Assembly: GCA_008711295.1 (NCBI GenBank)
Contig: VUYV01000609.1
Coordinates: 217,212-281,211, forward strand
Length of the DNA stretch: 64,000 bases
From: Anarhynchus alexandrinus
Lineage: Eukaryota; Chordata; Aves; Charadriiformes; Charadriidae
Direction: 5' to 3'
The notes below the pieces were generated by a model. It was not told the DNA's origin and made no database searches. It saw only the letters and a program-made list of their open reading frames with translations. Both the position numbers and the translations under genes were made by a program. Shown piece after piece: positions 47,866-61,143 of the stretch; position 1 is the stretch's first letter, and each line of letters begins with the position of its first letter.

Positions 47866-50800
47866 CACAAGGAGAAACAAGCTTACTTGTTCTGCTGTAA
47901 TATTCATTGCCTAACCACAGACACAGTACCAGAGAAAATGTACATTGGTTGAGACTTTTGTTCATTCTTATATCTTATACCAGGTAAATAAAAGTAAAGA
48001 AATAACAATTAATAATAGGTGATAAGAAGCTCAAATTTGGAAGATATCAAATGCTCTCATCTCTCCATTCTCTCCCATTTAAGCTATTGCAAGGTATCAC
48101 ATGCACTGGTATGAGTATTATAACAGTGGTTGGGGTGGGCTTACTAATAATAAAAGTTTCTCTCAAAGCGCAGTGATAACTGCTTCAAATCATATCAAAT
48201 ATTCATGTTTCTGTGAAAGAAACTTCCATTTTTTCCCATTACCTGTATAGTCACTGACTCATTGTTCTTTCTCCTTACTTAGTATGCACAGAGAATTTTC
48301 ATCCCAAATTTATACAGCAGCACAGATCCTAATGAATTTGAATTGTAATTATCAAGACACACATTTGTAAAACTCCCATTCCATGATCTGGGATCTTTAT
48401 AGGATTTAAACATGAAGAAAATTACAAGGGACATTTTTTTGCTGATAGGAAATAGTTTACTGTGTGATACCCTGCAGCAGGTGAACTAACTCCCTCGAAG
48501 GATCAAATAATTGAAAAAAGAAATTGTCGGGAATCCAAATGGCAAGGGATGCCAAGTAGAAAACTTGAGCATAACTCACAATTATGTCATGTTCTAAAAT
48601 TAGTCACAGTTACACTTATCCAGCAAGGATCAATTCCAGAAACGCGAGCCCAGCACTATGAATAGCGTGTGACTTCTAACTTCACTACCCATGGGACGGG
48701 TAACTAAACACAGGAAACATGGCTGTGCAGAGACTGAAAAGCTGTCTTGCAGGAAATGGGATGTTAAACAGTTAGGGTTATGTACCAACACCTTGAATTT
48801 CACCTTAAGGTTAATTGGTAGTCGTTGGAAAACACACAGCACCACCGAAATATATGCTTGACATTCTAGCTGACTGAGAAGGCTAGCGGTCTAGTTTATG
48901 TGATCTGTTGCTGCCATGTGAATAACTCATTGCGGTGATGAGTTTCTTAAATTGACAAAGCAAGGTCAGCTTACGCGGAAGTAGTGAAGAGGACCCAAGT
49001 GCCTGATCAGGCTTGCTTTTTGGCCATTTTTCATCTTGAAGATCTTGCAAAAACCTGCAAAATTTTGTGACTAGGGAAACTACTTTGAAGGGATTTTCTT
49101 TCATCGGCATTTTGTTTTAACTAACAATTTGCATTTAATTACAGTCAGGTGCACCAGATTTTAACTAGAAATATGCAACAGCCAGTTTGCTGTGGCTTTA
49201 TGCCTGATATATGAATTTGCCTTAGTAGGATTGACGTTTTTCTGCTATACTTAAAAAGCTTTATGTAAGGATGGATAAAGTGAACAGGAATGATACAAAT
49301 AATTTTAAATACTAAAAGAGAAAGATTTCTCAACAACATACAAAATGCTAGAGAGAGCTTTCTTAGATAAAACTTAATAAATCCTAAATGATACTATTTA
49401 ATTAAATAAACTTACATCAGATAATGCTGAGTTGCTCACAAATTTATTCTGTGAAGAGTGAGAGCTTACTGAAATCATATGGTACTGTTAACTGATGTCA
49501 TTTCAAACAAAAACTCCTTCCACCCAAAGCCCTGAACAATTATTGATTTTATAACTTCACATTGCAAACTCAAAACACAGTCTTCATATTCTAGCAGTTC
49601 AACAAATATCTCCTGAAAGTTTCAGGTCTATTCTGCAATGATGCCAAAAAAAAATACTGAGAGAGGATGAAGTATATAGAAAAAGCTGAATTTTCGACTG
49701 CTAAAAGGAGGTTATCTTGTAAAATCACTAGGGAATTCTCCACTGATTTTTGAAAGCTTTTCAGTAGAAGCAAGACAGCAACATAGCACATTATTTTGGT
49801 TTTGTTGATTTTTTCAGTCTGAGGATGTTTTGTCAAATACTACTCTTATAAGTCACATTTCAAAGCAGTTTCACAGAAATTAGAAGGCTTTTTGGTTCAC
49901 TTTCACATTTTTTTTGAGGGATAAGGAACAAATTCATATTCTGTTTTATAACTGACTGAGAGACAAAAAGAATTCTGAATTAATTTACCAGCATGGATTT
50001 AAAGTAATGCCAACTTAATTTAAAAACTCTGGGAAGAAATAATTATGTTACCCTTAAACTTCAGGGAATGCTCTTTATCTGATTTCTGCTACTATGTGTA
50101 CGTGAGAGACAGAGCAGAGGTTTGACCTGGTGTGTTCCTGACAGTATAGCCAAGTCATTCTTTGTGGTATGCTGAAACTACAGGACTTATTTAATGTAAG
50201 GCAGTAGAAAGATTTATTATAGCATTTTGCTGAATCTCAAACCAATGTCAAACTCCTGACAAGCATCCAATATTGGATAACTCTTTTGGGCTGTTTGGGC
50301 ATTTTCCACATACCTCATGTTTACGGGTCCTGGCCTGTCACAAATAATGATATTTGACAATGGTATTAAAATAAGATTTTTTATGACAAGAAGACTATCT
50401 TCATTGAAATGAAGGCAGATCAGGTCAAACCTAACTTTTGAAATAACTTCCCTGAACTATCTATTCAAAATGGAGCAGTTCCTACACAAGTTGTTGGGAA
50501 GACCTACTCATAGCACCAAGCGACTATATATGTAGGAGATGTGACTGAAATGTGGGAGACCCAGCTTAGGTACTCAGTTCTGAGTCAGGAAAGAAGCTCC
50601 ATGTAAATGCCTCCTCCCTGGCAGTCATCTGGGCCTCAGGAGTGTTGTGGGGGTGATGTCTTTGACTTTCATCAGTTAATCTGTCCTAAACTGTAAAATG
50701 CTAAAAAGATGAAGGTTTAATAAAAATTGCTGCCTTCTCACAAAAATACCCCACTCTTAAGTTTCAACTACTGAACAAATTTTGAAATCTTTTCTGTCAA

Positions 50801-53800
50801 GCAAAAGGTCTAACAGTTTTCTATTGCAATTGCCATGAAATACCAATATCAATTTGGATCGGGAGAGAGCAGAGCATGCTGAACCCTGCGATGTCTGCAA
50901 GGTTCAGATTCATCTTCAAATGAGGCCAAATGTGATGACGGTTTTATGCAAACTAGATGAACTCAAGCTATAAGCTACAGCAATAAGGTAGTGCTGTATT
51001 TGGAAAGTTTAGCCTTGTTGTAGGTCTTACCTAATTTGATTGCTAACATGTACTATAAACTTATGTATTTATGGGAAGAAACATGCACAATATATATTTC
51101 TTTCCATGAGCCATCTAATATAACTCAGTTGAAACAAAAAAAAAAAACCAAAATAAATCAGTTCCTTACTTCAGAGTCCTTCTGAGTTACAAATGACAAA
51201 CAACTTTTTATTGTTCACATCTCCACCATGGCTTCAGTGAAGGTTTCAATTCACCTGAATAGTAACAGTCTTTAATCAATGCAGTGAGGATAGTGGATTC
51301 AATGCTGCCGTCTGTGGATACATATCATCACTCCACTAGCTGTTTTTCTTTTCTGACAGGCTTCAGTCACTTCATTTTCTCACATTTCTGGCTCAACAGT
51401 TTACAATGAAGCTGGGCTGATGTTGCTGTAGGAATTGTTCAAGGTTTTCTCTATAAATTTCTTTTGCTTATACTCTGCAGGCTTCATATTTATAAGCATC
51501 AATGGTTATTTTTCTCCCCGCTTTTCTGAAGTCAGAGTATTAATACACAGGGTTTTGCTTTTGAGGCTCCAAGGCAAGCATATTAAAGTGACTGCTACAC
51601 AGTAAATATAACATCAATTTACACTGGATTTTCAGGTGTTTACAATTTAAACTAGCAGGAAGGCCCCTCTCGGAAAACTGAAAATTCTATATTGTAATTC
51701 AAATTCCTACTGTTCCCCTTTAATAGGCCATTTTTCAATATCATATCAAAGTCCCAAAGGCCATATTTTATTTACCATAGCAAGAACATACATAGATATC
51801 TCAATGATCCCTCATTCTTTTAGGATTACCCTGCAGATCTCAATCAAAAGGCAAAACCAGAATGCTCTACTTGTCAGAAATCAGCGTTTGGCCTAGCTAT
51901 GGAAATGAAGCATAAGATATTTAATTAGGGTGCTATAATGATTGCTACTATTAATAGGTTTTGTTGCCTTGTCGTATTTTATTACAGGTTAAGTAATTAT
52001 TGTACATTTCAACAGAATGAGCCAGAACAAAATGAAGCACTGATGTGACAAATCTCTTATTGAGGAGTAAACATGATATTCGGAAAAAATGCATTTTGTT
52101 CTGGCACTATGCAAGTTATCTCCAGCTAAAACCTCACAACATCTTGGTCATATTTTACACTAAACAATTCTAGTTCTGTGTACAGGAATTAATATGCATT
52201 TGGTGTGCATTTTTAGAAGGAAAATAAGATTAAATTATACAGATGCATCTATACATATTGGTGATATTCAGGTGACAAACAGCAGAGATATGTGATAAAT
52301 TCCATCTGTCTTCGAGTTTATGTATTGATTTTTTTTTATAGCACCCACCACACCAAGTGTGAATTATACATGCAGCTTTGAACACTCCACCTGCACTCTG
52401 CCCACTACTCCATTTCTTCCAAGATTACTTGTAACATATCACACCTCTACACAGTGTGAAATGTTTGCCGCTTTTATTTCTAAAACCTATCTTCTAAGGA
52501 TGTGTTTCTTTCTTCACTGAAAAGTTACAGTCATTTAAGAGGCAACACAGGCTACATAGAAAGCGAGAACAGGGAGGAGTTTTAGCTTTGGCATCGTGTG
52601 ACGCTATATCTAGAAAGAGAAGCGACACAAATTCCTGTAAGGAGAATGAACTTGCTTCCAGTGGACAACCGTAATTTCGGTTTCAGGGGCCTAAGGATAT
52701 CGCAATTTTGTTTTTCTCAAATAGCTGCCTCTGCAGTGACATGCAATAGCTAGTAGGCACTGTTTGGCATGTGCTGTCCAGTAACTCCTAGTAAATAACA
52801 CGCCAGCTTCAAGGACTTCCATGGAAACTGTACCTACATTACAATACAACTTTCCAAATGTTATCATTTGCACTACTCATCCATGCAAAATAGGTCATTA
52901 TTAACAAATGACATACTAAAATTTTTTAAGTACGATGACTTGAAGAACTCATGTGCTGCTTCACTGCCTGTATGTTGCAAGCAGCTCTCAGCCATTTAGA
53001 TCAACCATCCTTGTATATCCCATACACTGACACCTGCAGAGCTCTGTTCTACCATCTGCTCGGTGTGCCAAGCATTACAGTTACGTACACATTGCACGCT
53101 CAAATTTAGCATTGTGAAAACATAGTTTTCACTTTGAAGACGGTACTTACCAGATCTACACTGCAATGTTTGAAAAAACAGATCACTTCGGCGCATTTAT
53201 CCTCACTATATATTAGGACAGGAGACAGTCTGACATTACGATCTGTTTTATTTAGGCACAGGAAGACTTGGAAGTCTTACCCAAATTTGAATAGAATTCC
53301 TGTGGTCAACATGAAACTGAAATGCATTGCCTAACTTTCAGGACCAAAGATTGGTCCATGCTGTCCTCTTAGTCTTAGAAAATACATGATATTCTCATTA
53401 AATTCAATGGCCAACTTACTGCTGAATTCATGTTTAAACTTACATCATTCCTACGCACCATACATATCATAGAAGTTTATTTGCAAAGTGTGAGCATTCA
53501 TTTCAATGCCTTATTTAAGCCTACTTACTTTGTTTAGTAATAAACTCAGTTTTAATACTCATTAAGCTCATTCTTATGCAGAGATGAGAACTTGAGTTTT
53601 GCTGTTTTAGAGACCCGGACTAGACTCTCCAGTACTGTCTAAATGTCTCCATTCCAGAGAATGGCATTTGGCAGTTAGTCTTTTATTCCTATGTGATGCT
53701 ACTGGGAAAGAATTGATGCCATAAGTATGCAGGGGATGATTGCATCTACCTCCTGTCAACATCTTTCCCAAATGGCAAGGACACTTTGCTTTTATAGTTC

Positions 53801-56700
53801 CTGGCTGCAAAGATGAGGCAGTTGGCAGAAATGCAGCCGTTATAAAAGGGAAGTAGTTCAGACAGGGCAGGGAAGCATAAAAGAAGATGCTGTCTCCATC
53901 TTTTACTGGGAAGAGATTTAATTCCCCATTAATACTCTAGCTATTTGCAATGGCAATTTGGAATCTCACAGTGGCATCTGTGGCCAAATGTCAGTGCTTA
54001 AACCAGGTGTGCTCTGAAGTTCTTCTAACAGTCTGTCCTTAAATATAACCTGACACAAGTTAAGTTGTACCAATATGACATGAAGGCTGCACTTCTGCAA
54101 AGCCTTCTACCTTGAAAAAGCCTTGAATAGCATTTTGGTGGCCGAATGTGCAGCATTGCTTTGAGCTTTCAACTCCCAGAGAGTGAAAACAAACCCTCTC
54201 CATCCAAACAACACTCAACCGTAAGAGCATCCAGTGTCTTTTTTAATGACATAGGCCAGTTTTGGAAGATTCAGAGGAGAACTTGTGCAGGCACGTAGCC
54301 AGTCATTCTTCGCTGGTGCATTCTTTCAGCTTTCAGCAGTTACCAGCTTATAGACTGGTCTGCACTCGTGCACCAGTCTCTGCCACACTGCTGTGAAACT
54401 GTAGAAGAATGCACGGCATTTGTACGCTCCAGGTCAGGCAACAGCTCTCCCATGGGGTGGGGGCAACGAGAAAACTGTCAGTGTCTTGACAGTCTGTCAT
54501 CCTTTGTATTCCCTAATTCACTGGGCTAGATGCTCTTCTTATTTAGGCACTGATCCTGCATCCCATCCTTCCCCACCCCTTCCCCACGCAAAAGCAGTCC
54601 AATATCAGAATACCAGGAGAGAATCACACTGAACTTAAAAAGGGTTTTCTTTTCTTCATGCCAGGAATTTATGGCACAGAGGCTTGAGATGTGATTTTAT
54701 AAAAATCCTCCAAATACCATAGAATTACACTACTATGAAAGCTGCTATGAGGGAAGAAGAGAGTCCATTTTTATACGTATATTTTAAAGCATTCTCATCT
54801 AAAAAATTTACTAGTAATTTACTATCTACTGCTTTACTTGGCTTAAATCTTATCTCTTATTCTCCCTTTACCTTTTCATTTTTCATCTTAAAGTGTACAT
54901 ACTTTCCAGTTAAAATGCCATAAAACAAATAATTTAAATTTATTTCCTCTAGATAACTATGCTGCAGTTAACATTGAAATGAAACAGCTGAAAGAACTTC
55001 CAAACTATTTTCCGCAGTAAAATGGTTCCCGCAAACGTCCCTCAACAGGAAAAAGCTGCTTGGCCAATTTTGACAGCCAAACAGCTGCTCTAGAAAGATA
55101 TATCAAGTCTTTAAATGAGAGAAAAAAGATACTTGTTAATTACAATTATCTAATTATTTTGCATTGAAATTGTCACAGACATGTAAATATGGCAAGTTTT
55201 TGTTTCTGAAAGTAAATCAGCGAGTACAGACTGTCAACCAAAAGAGGTCTGTTTTCCACTCAAACTAGTTGCTAAAATGTCTAGCTGTGTCACATTTTAA
55301 TTTGCAAACCAGCATATCTACTTATATATTCACATACAGTATTTAAAAATAACTTCGCAAGCCCATCTAATTTTATAAAGGCATAGTTTAAATTTTATGG
55401 ATTCTTGAATTAATATTTTTAAACTTTACTGGTTGTGGCTATGACAAATTTTGAAAACAGTGAACGAATAAAGAAGCAAATTTAATTATTTTGCCTGCTA
55501 GGGAAAAGCAATATTAGTCTGGAGGCAAATTATCATAAAATGCTTTTCTTAATTTGGGGGACCTCAAACATTAAGTTTCATAGAAAACATTTTTTTCTGT
55601 CATGTTACTTTAGCATTATTTATAGGTACATTGGAGCCTCTGAACCAATTTCCACTGCCAAAATTCAACAATTCATGTAGAAAGTTTATTTCTTCAGGAT
55701 CAAATCCCATTGAAGAATTGTCTACAATTTTTTATAATTTACAGTATTTTAGTTGATTTCTTCCCTCTTTCCCCAAGGCATAGTCTTGGAAAAAAAGAAA
55801 GATTTAGCTAAATTTGGCTCAGCTGACTGGAATTTTACCTGAAATCTGATGCAGCTGAGAATAATTTCAATTAGTTAGTTAATCCATACAGTGTTGTTCA
55901 AATTGACCCTGCAAAACAATGTTTATATATGATAACATACATGCTAGAAATCACACTGAGGTTGTTTCATAATTATGGTTTTAAAGATGTCATCATCAGT
56001 ATATAGGAAAGCACTGCTGATTTAATTACTTCTTTGTTACTTTCTGTGGAGAATATTCCCCTTTCTGTAGCCTGTTACAAAAATTTCAGTCTAATTCATA
56101 TTACTGTGGTACCTGGGTTGGCAATTTAGGACAGCAGACATGCATCGGCAAAGTTGAACTATGCATAAGGAGAAATATAGGTCTGAAAAGATGGAAAATA
56201 ATGTTTTGTTAAAAATAATATTTAAAGAGGAACAAATAAATGCATTACTAGTTGCTGGTTTATAGAATGCATTTGTCTGTTTGGAAAACAGAATTTACAC
56301 TTAGCAAACATCACTGTTATGTTATAAGAAAGATCAATACACTAAAATTAATGGAATTAATTTTTCTATAAGGAAAATGGAGGAGAAATATTTCTGTCTC
56401 GATATCTATAAAAAAAAATATTATCAGAACTGAATAATACTGAAACCTGGCTGAGTTTTATTTGTCCATCTGAAGCAGCTCAGGCAAACAATGCCAGATA
56501 CTCACGTTCTTTCACTCCCAAATTGAATCCTAGATTTGAATCAAATATATACCTGTTGCACAGTTTACTTTTGAAGCATAGACTGTTGTCTAGGAGACCT
56601 AAACAACATTCATTTTTCCTTTCACCACGCTAGAAATTAGTCAGAGGCAGTATGCTTGACATGCTGCAAGATCACAGATAGGCCCCTCGTGACTCTTTTA

Positions 56701-56735
56701 GGGAAGACGCTATATAAATGTATTGTGTTGTTACT
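56701..56735 (+). repeat. Possible old SINE tail
   Basis: GGGAAGACGCTATATAAATG followed by TATTGTGTTGTTAC resembles the GCTATATAAATG plus TATTATTATTA end of old amniote short interspersed elements. The preceding body is not recognisable. Confidence 0.35.
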
Positions 56736-59498
56736 GCACTGAAGAGACTGTTTAAATTCTTCATTGCTCATAGGTCAAAACCAGCACATTTCAAGACACA
56801 GGTCTAATATCTCAAGTGAAAGAGTAAAATATTGATTCTTCGTTATATAAATTTCTTCAGATACTGTAGTACTTCGCATTCATGTGCTTCGAGGCAGGTT
56901 ATTCCCTTCTCATTCCACCAGTTTACAAAACAATAAATTCTGGTGTAAAATACTTTATTCTTACCAAAATATGTGATTACGTTCCCCACATCTGCATCTA
57001 TTTTTACTCTTCTTAAGGATCAACTGTATGTTTCTGATGCTGAACAAGCGTACTTACAGAGGTTGAAAGAGGTGATGCTGGTGGAACGGAAATGGATTGT
57101 TAGGGAAAGCTGCATCTGGAAGTGAATACTGTGTTTAAACCCTAAGAAGAAATTATAACTTCTCAGTGTTTCCTTTAAGAACAAATTGCCCCACAAACAC
57201 AAACACTTCAATTCTGTTCTGGTCACTCATTGTACTTGAAAGAAAATTAAAAAATCATATCATTTCAGCACAAACTTATCCTGAGATGTAATACCACTAT
57301 GAGGTAAAGGTGGCAGATTTCATTGTTCCTCATATCATGTTATCACTATCCGTAGGTATCTTTGATACCAAAATCAGTAAGCAAGTCCTGTATACCATGA
57401 AGTCACTTCAACTTAATTTTTCCAGAAGACAATATTTACTACTTTTCAAGTAATACTAAGGTAATTATTTGTCTATATCTTGTAATATTCTCTGGAATAT
57501 GACTGTCCTTTAAATTAGTCCAATCTCAACATATCATAGACTAGGCCAGTAGTTTACGTTGTTAGAAATTTCTGAAATAGAGCCATGCTTTCATGCTTCA
57601 CCCTAACACTGATCTAGAACAACAACGTTAGGCAGGATTTGGAAACACAGAAATTACATACATAAAAGGAATAAAAACTAGATTTGTTCATTTTCCCACA
57701 TTTTCCCTTGTTCCCATGAAGCAACTGCACAAATGACAGGCAGATGTGTGCCAGAGATTTTTCTTTGCCTGTGAACATTTTGCATTTGCCAGTGCTGGGT
57801 CACAGACAGTGCCTCAAAAAAAAATATTATTTTCACTATAGTAGATAATTGGTGAAAGTTAAATGCAGCTAATGAGGGAGGATGGCCTCTGAGACAAACA
57901 AATGCACTAAAGTCAGCTGAGCCATTTGTGCATAAGCTGCAGTTTTATAACACTTTCGGTAGTGGTGGAATAGGATTTCAAACATTCCAGAACACAGGAA
58001 AAATCTTGAATGGGGTTACAGCTTTCCAGAAACACAGTCCAAGTGGTAGACAGACTAGCTCACAAAATTCAAGGTAGTGTTAGCTTTTATTTATTATCTC
58101 TAAACATAGAAAGATTTGCCTTCCTAGTATTCAACAGCACTCGTCAATATAATCTTATTCATGAATGTAAGTATTGTAAAGCAAATTTTTTTTTTATTTC
58201 TGTATATGTCATGTGATATACTTTGAGATATCTTCTGACTGAAGTGTCCTGTCTGCTAACTGAACTGCCTACAATGCCTAACTTGGGGAAGAATGAGACG
58301 TGTGATAACTACTGATGCAGAATTCATAATTTTGATTTTTTAAAATGAGATCCTCATACTGTTTATCACTGAGCTTGGAAATGACCTGAGGAAAATCACT
58401 TTTGGGGATGGAAGGAATAAAGTGATTGTCCGTGATTTCTCAGTCCTGATATTCTGCTGAACACAGACTGAGAATTGCCAATTAAGCCTAATTGTGATAA
58501 ATTATGTTTTCTTTATTAAAGATAATGGGGGACTACAGTCTAACAGGTAATAACCCTAAACCACTCTTCTAATTGTGGTTAAAACCTCAAGTTAGATCTA
58601 AATGACCATAGATGTGACATACCAGTGCTCCATCTATTATATCATTATTACAGTATTCACATTTACATACACAATTAATTTTGGCACAGCGTAAAACATT
58701 ATTTGCATAACTATGGTTAACTAGACTTTCTACTGCATTGTTAGTTTTCATCGGATTATAACTGTTCTGAATCTGTGTATTCAGAGAGGCAGGGAATGCT
58801 TTTGCATTTTTGCTTTATGTCCTTCTTTTCTTGCCTTCGACCAGCCCCCGTAGCAGACAGCATTCTGAAATATGCAAGAATTTTGAAATCATCCAAGTAT
58901 AAAGTGCACAGTCATAATGTTGATATTACTTGTATACTTCCTTACATATGAGAGAAAAAACACAGCCAAGAGTGAGCAATCGTTGCTGTTGGACTGATCA
59001 AAGCACAGACATGGTAAAAAATCCCCCAAACCCTTCTAATCGAAAAAATAATTTCCATTAGGCAAACATTTACATTAAATGTATCCATAAATGTATTCCT
59101 TGGAAAACTCACCAAATTTTCAACGAAACCCAGTGTTTCTAAAAGTCATATTTCCAATTCTTCAGTGGGAAGACAAAACACTCCTCTGTGAATTTTAGTA
59201 AACAGATTGCTTATATCAAAATTTTCCACAGAGATAAAAAAGATAACACAACAACCAGCTGTACTCAATAGCTCTGAAAACATGTCACCAGCACTGAAAT
59301 ATGTAGGAGACAAATTTTAGAGACCCTTTCTTCAAAAATTTCATCCAAATATTAAACGACTTTCCCGAAGTCAAGCAGCAGCAAAGTCACAAAAAGAATA
59401 GAGCACTTTGTTTCCCAACATCTTTAGGTTGTGTATGCATTAATGAAAAAGATATGTCAGCATAAAGGAAGATACACATTGTGGAAAACTCTAAACAT

Positions 59499-59499
59499 N
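59499..59499. other. Ambiguous base (N)
   Basis: The only undetermined base in the window, in the context CTAAACATNCCATC. Probably an unresolved or heterozygous site in the assembly. Confidence 1.
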
Positions 59500-60829
59500 C
59501 CATCTATTTTTCATGCATCACTACAAACTCTTACATTGTGCTCCTAAGTGGCATATTTCCAACCCTTAAGCAATTTGAAACATACACACCGTGAGTTCTC
59601 AAACACCATAAGGCCATTTAAGAAGTACAGAGATTTTGATTGAAAGTGCAGGTAGATTAAATTAAAAATTTTTTTGTTGTAAATACATTTATATTATGCA
59701 AAGGACTGAATGAAACTCTGGGAAATAGCAAACACTAAATAAATAGCATAAATATTTTATTTTCTCTAACAATCTGTCCTATAAAAATAACTTTTAACAT
59801 CTTTGAACAATTATGTCTTCATCCTGCTATGCTTTCCCCATTGCCTTTTTATTTCTGTTAACAAACCTCCAATGTTTTCTTCAAAGCATTTTACATCACA
59901 AAAACCATGTTCTATCAGTAATAACATTTCTCTCAGTTGATTTTACCATCTACATGGATATTTTCAGATAGTATGTTTTATCCTAAACATGCATCAGAAT
60001 ATTCAGCATTTGAATGAGTGGACTCAGTGATGTGAAATAAATTGATACATCTATGCAGCCTTCAGAATGAATACTCCCTTGACATTTGTGCAAAAGTCCT
60101 GGAAGTCTATGCGTGCATTGAGCACAGAATATGATAGGGATTGAGACATGAGTTTATCAAAGATTCATATATTTGTGCTGACAGTTGTTTTTTGGTTTAC
60201 TCCAAATTCAAAAGATATTTTCAGTTAACTAAAATTCAGCTTCAGGTTTCAGCTCTTAAAAAGTCTGGAACAGTACATAGTAAGATTCTGATTTTCCTCT
60301 TCTGTTATGGATAGCATCATTTAATGATTTAGATCCCTTTTTCTGTGACCTAATTTTAAAAGAAATTCCACTCTCTTAAGCTCAGGGCATGTTTTTGAGT
60401 TTGCAATTTGAAACCAAATTTAAAGAACAGGAACTTGCTACAGGTTTAGAATGAGTCAAGTACAAGCAGACGCTATCACAGTTTCTTTAAATCTACTTTC
60501 TATTAATGTTTATCATTTCTGAGTTAGAGAGCAATGACATGCTGAGAATATTTATAACCTGCTCAAATTTCAGATAAAAGGATTCACATGTTACTTTTTT
60601 CCTTCCAGTCTCCTTCTTTCCCAAAAGGCACTGCCTATGTTATGAGACTGGTGCCTCTTAGTTACTCACAATGCATTAACTATTGCCTGAAGTCTGATTC
60701 ACAGTGCTGGATGAGCTTAGGCATTTGGGCAGACCCATCTTCCCCACAGCAGTCCCAAGAAATGATGGGGGAAGGAGAGACTCCTCATCAACCAAGCAAG
60801 GAAAGGAATTTACCTGATGGGAAGGAATG

Positions 60830-61143
60830 AAGATGAGAGCACCAGACTCTTTTTCTTTGGGCCCAGTCAAAGAACAAGAGGCAATGGACATGAATTAAAA
60901 TGCATGAAATTCCATCTGATCTGAAGAAACATTTTTTTTACTGTGGGGAGGGTGATCGAACTCTGGTGCAGGCTGCCTAGAGAGGCTTAAGAATCTCCAT
61001 TCTTGGAGATGCTCAAAACTCAACCAGCCATGGTCCTGGACATCCTGCTATACCTGACCCTGCTTGAGCAGGGGAGGGTAGACTGGTTGATTTCCAGAGA
61101 TCCCTTCCAACCTCACCCATTCTGTGATTCTGTGACTCTATGA
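60830..61143 (+). mobile_element. CR1 retrotransposon, short 3' fragment (group C)
   Basis: Collinear with the end of the 16-kb copy: GAACAAGAGGCAATGGACAT, AGGCTGCCTAGAGAGGCTTA, TCTCCATTCTTGGAGATGCT, CTGCTTGAGCAGGGGAGGGT, and the tail TTCTGTGATTCTGTGACTCT. About 310 bp remain. The reading frame is not open. The fragment has diverged more than the 20-kb and 39.8-kb copies. Confidence 0.92.

Larger units (their letters stand above)
47866..60829. other. 13-kb stretch free of recognised young repeats and of supported genes
   Basis: AT-rich sequence with only short open frames (81 codons or fewer). Apart from a short SINE-tail-like motif at 56701 and homopolymer runs, I recognise no transposable element. 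Parts of it (for example 51915-52160 and 55050-55200) have the texture of conserved noncoding sequence, but this cannot be shown without alignment. Confidence 0.5.
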
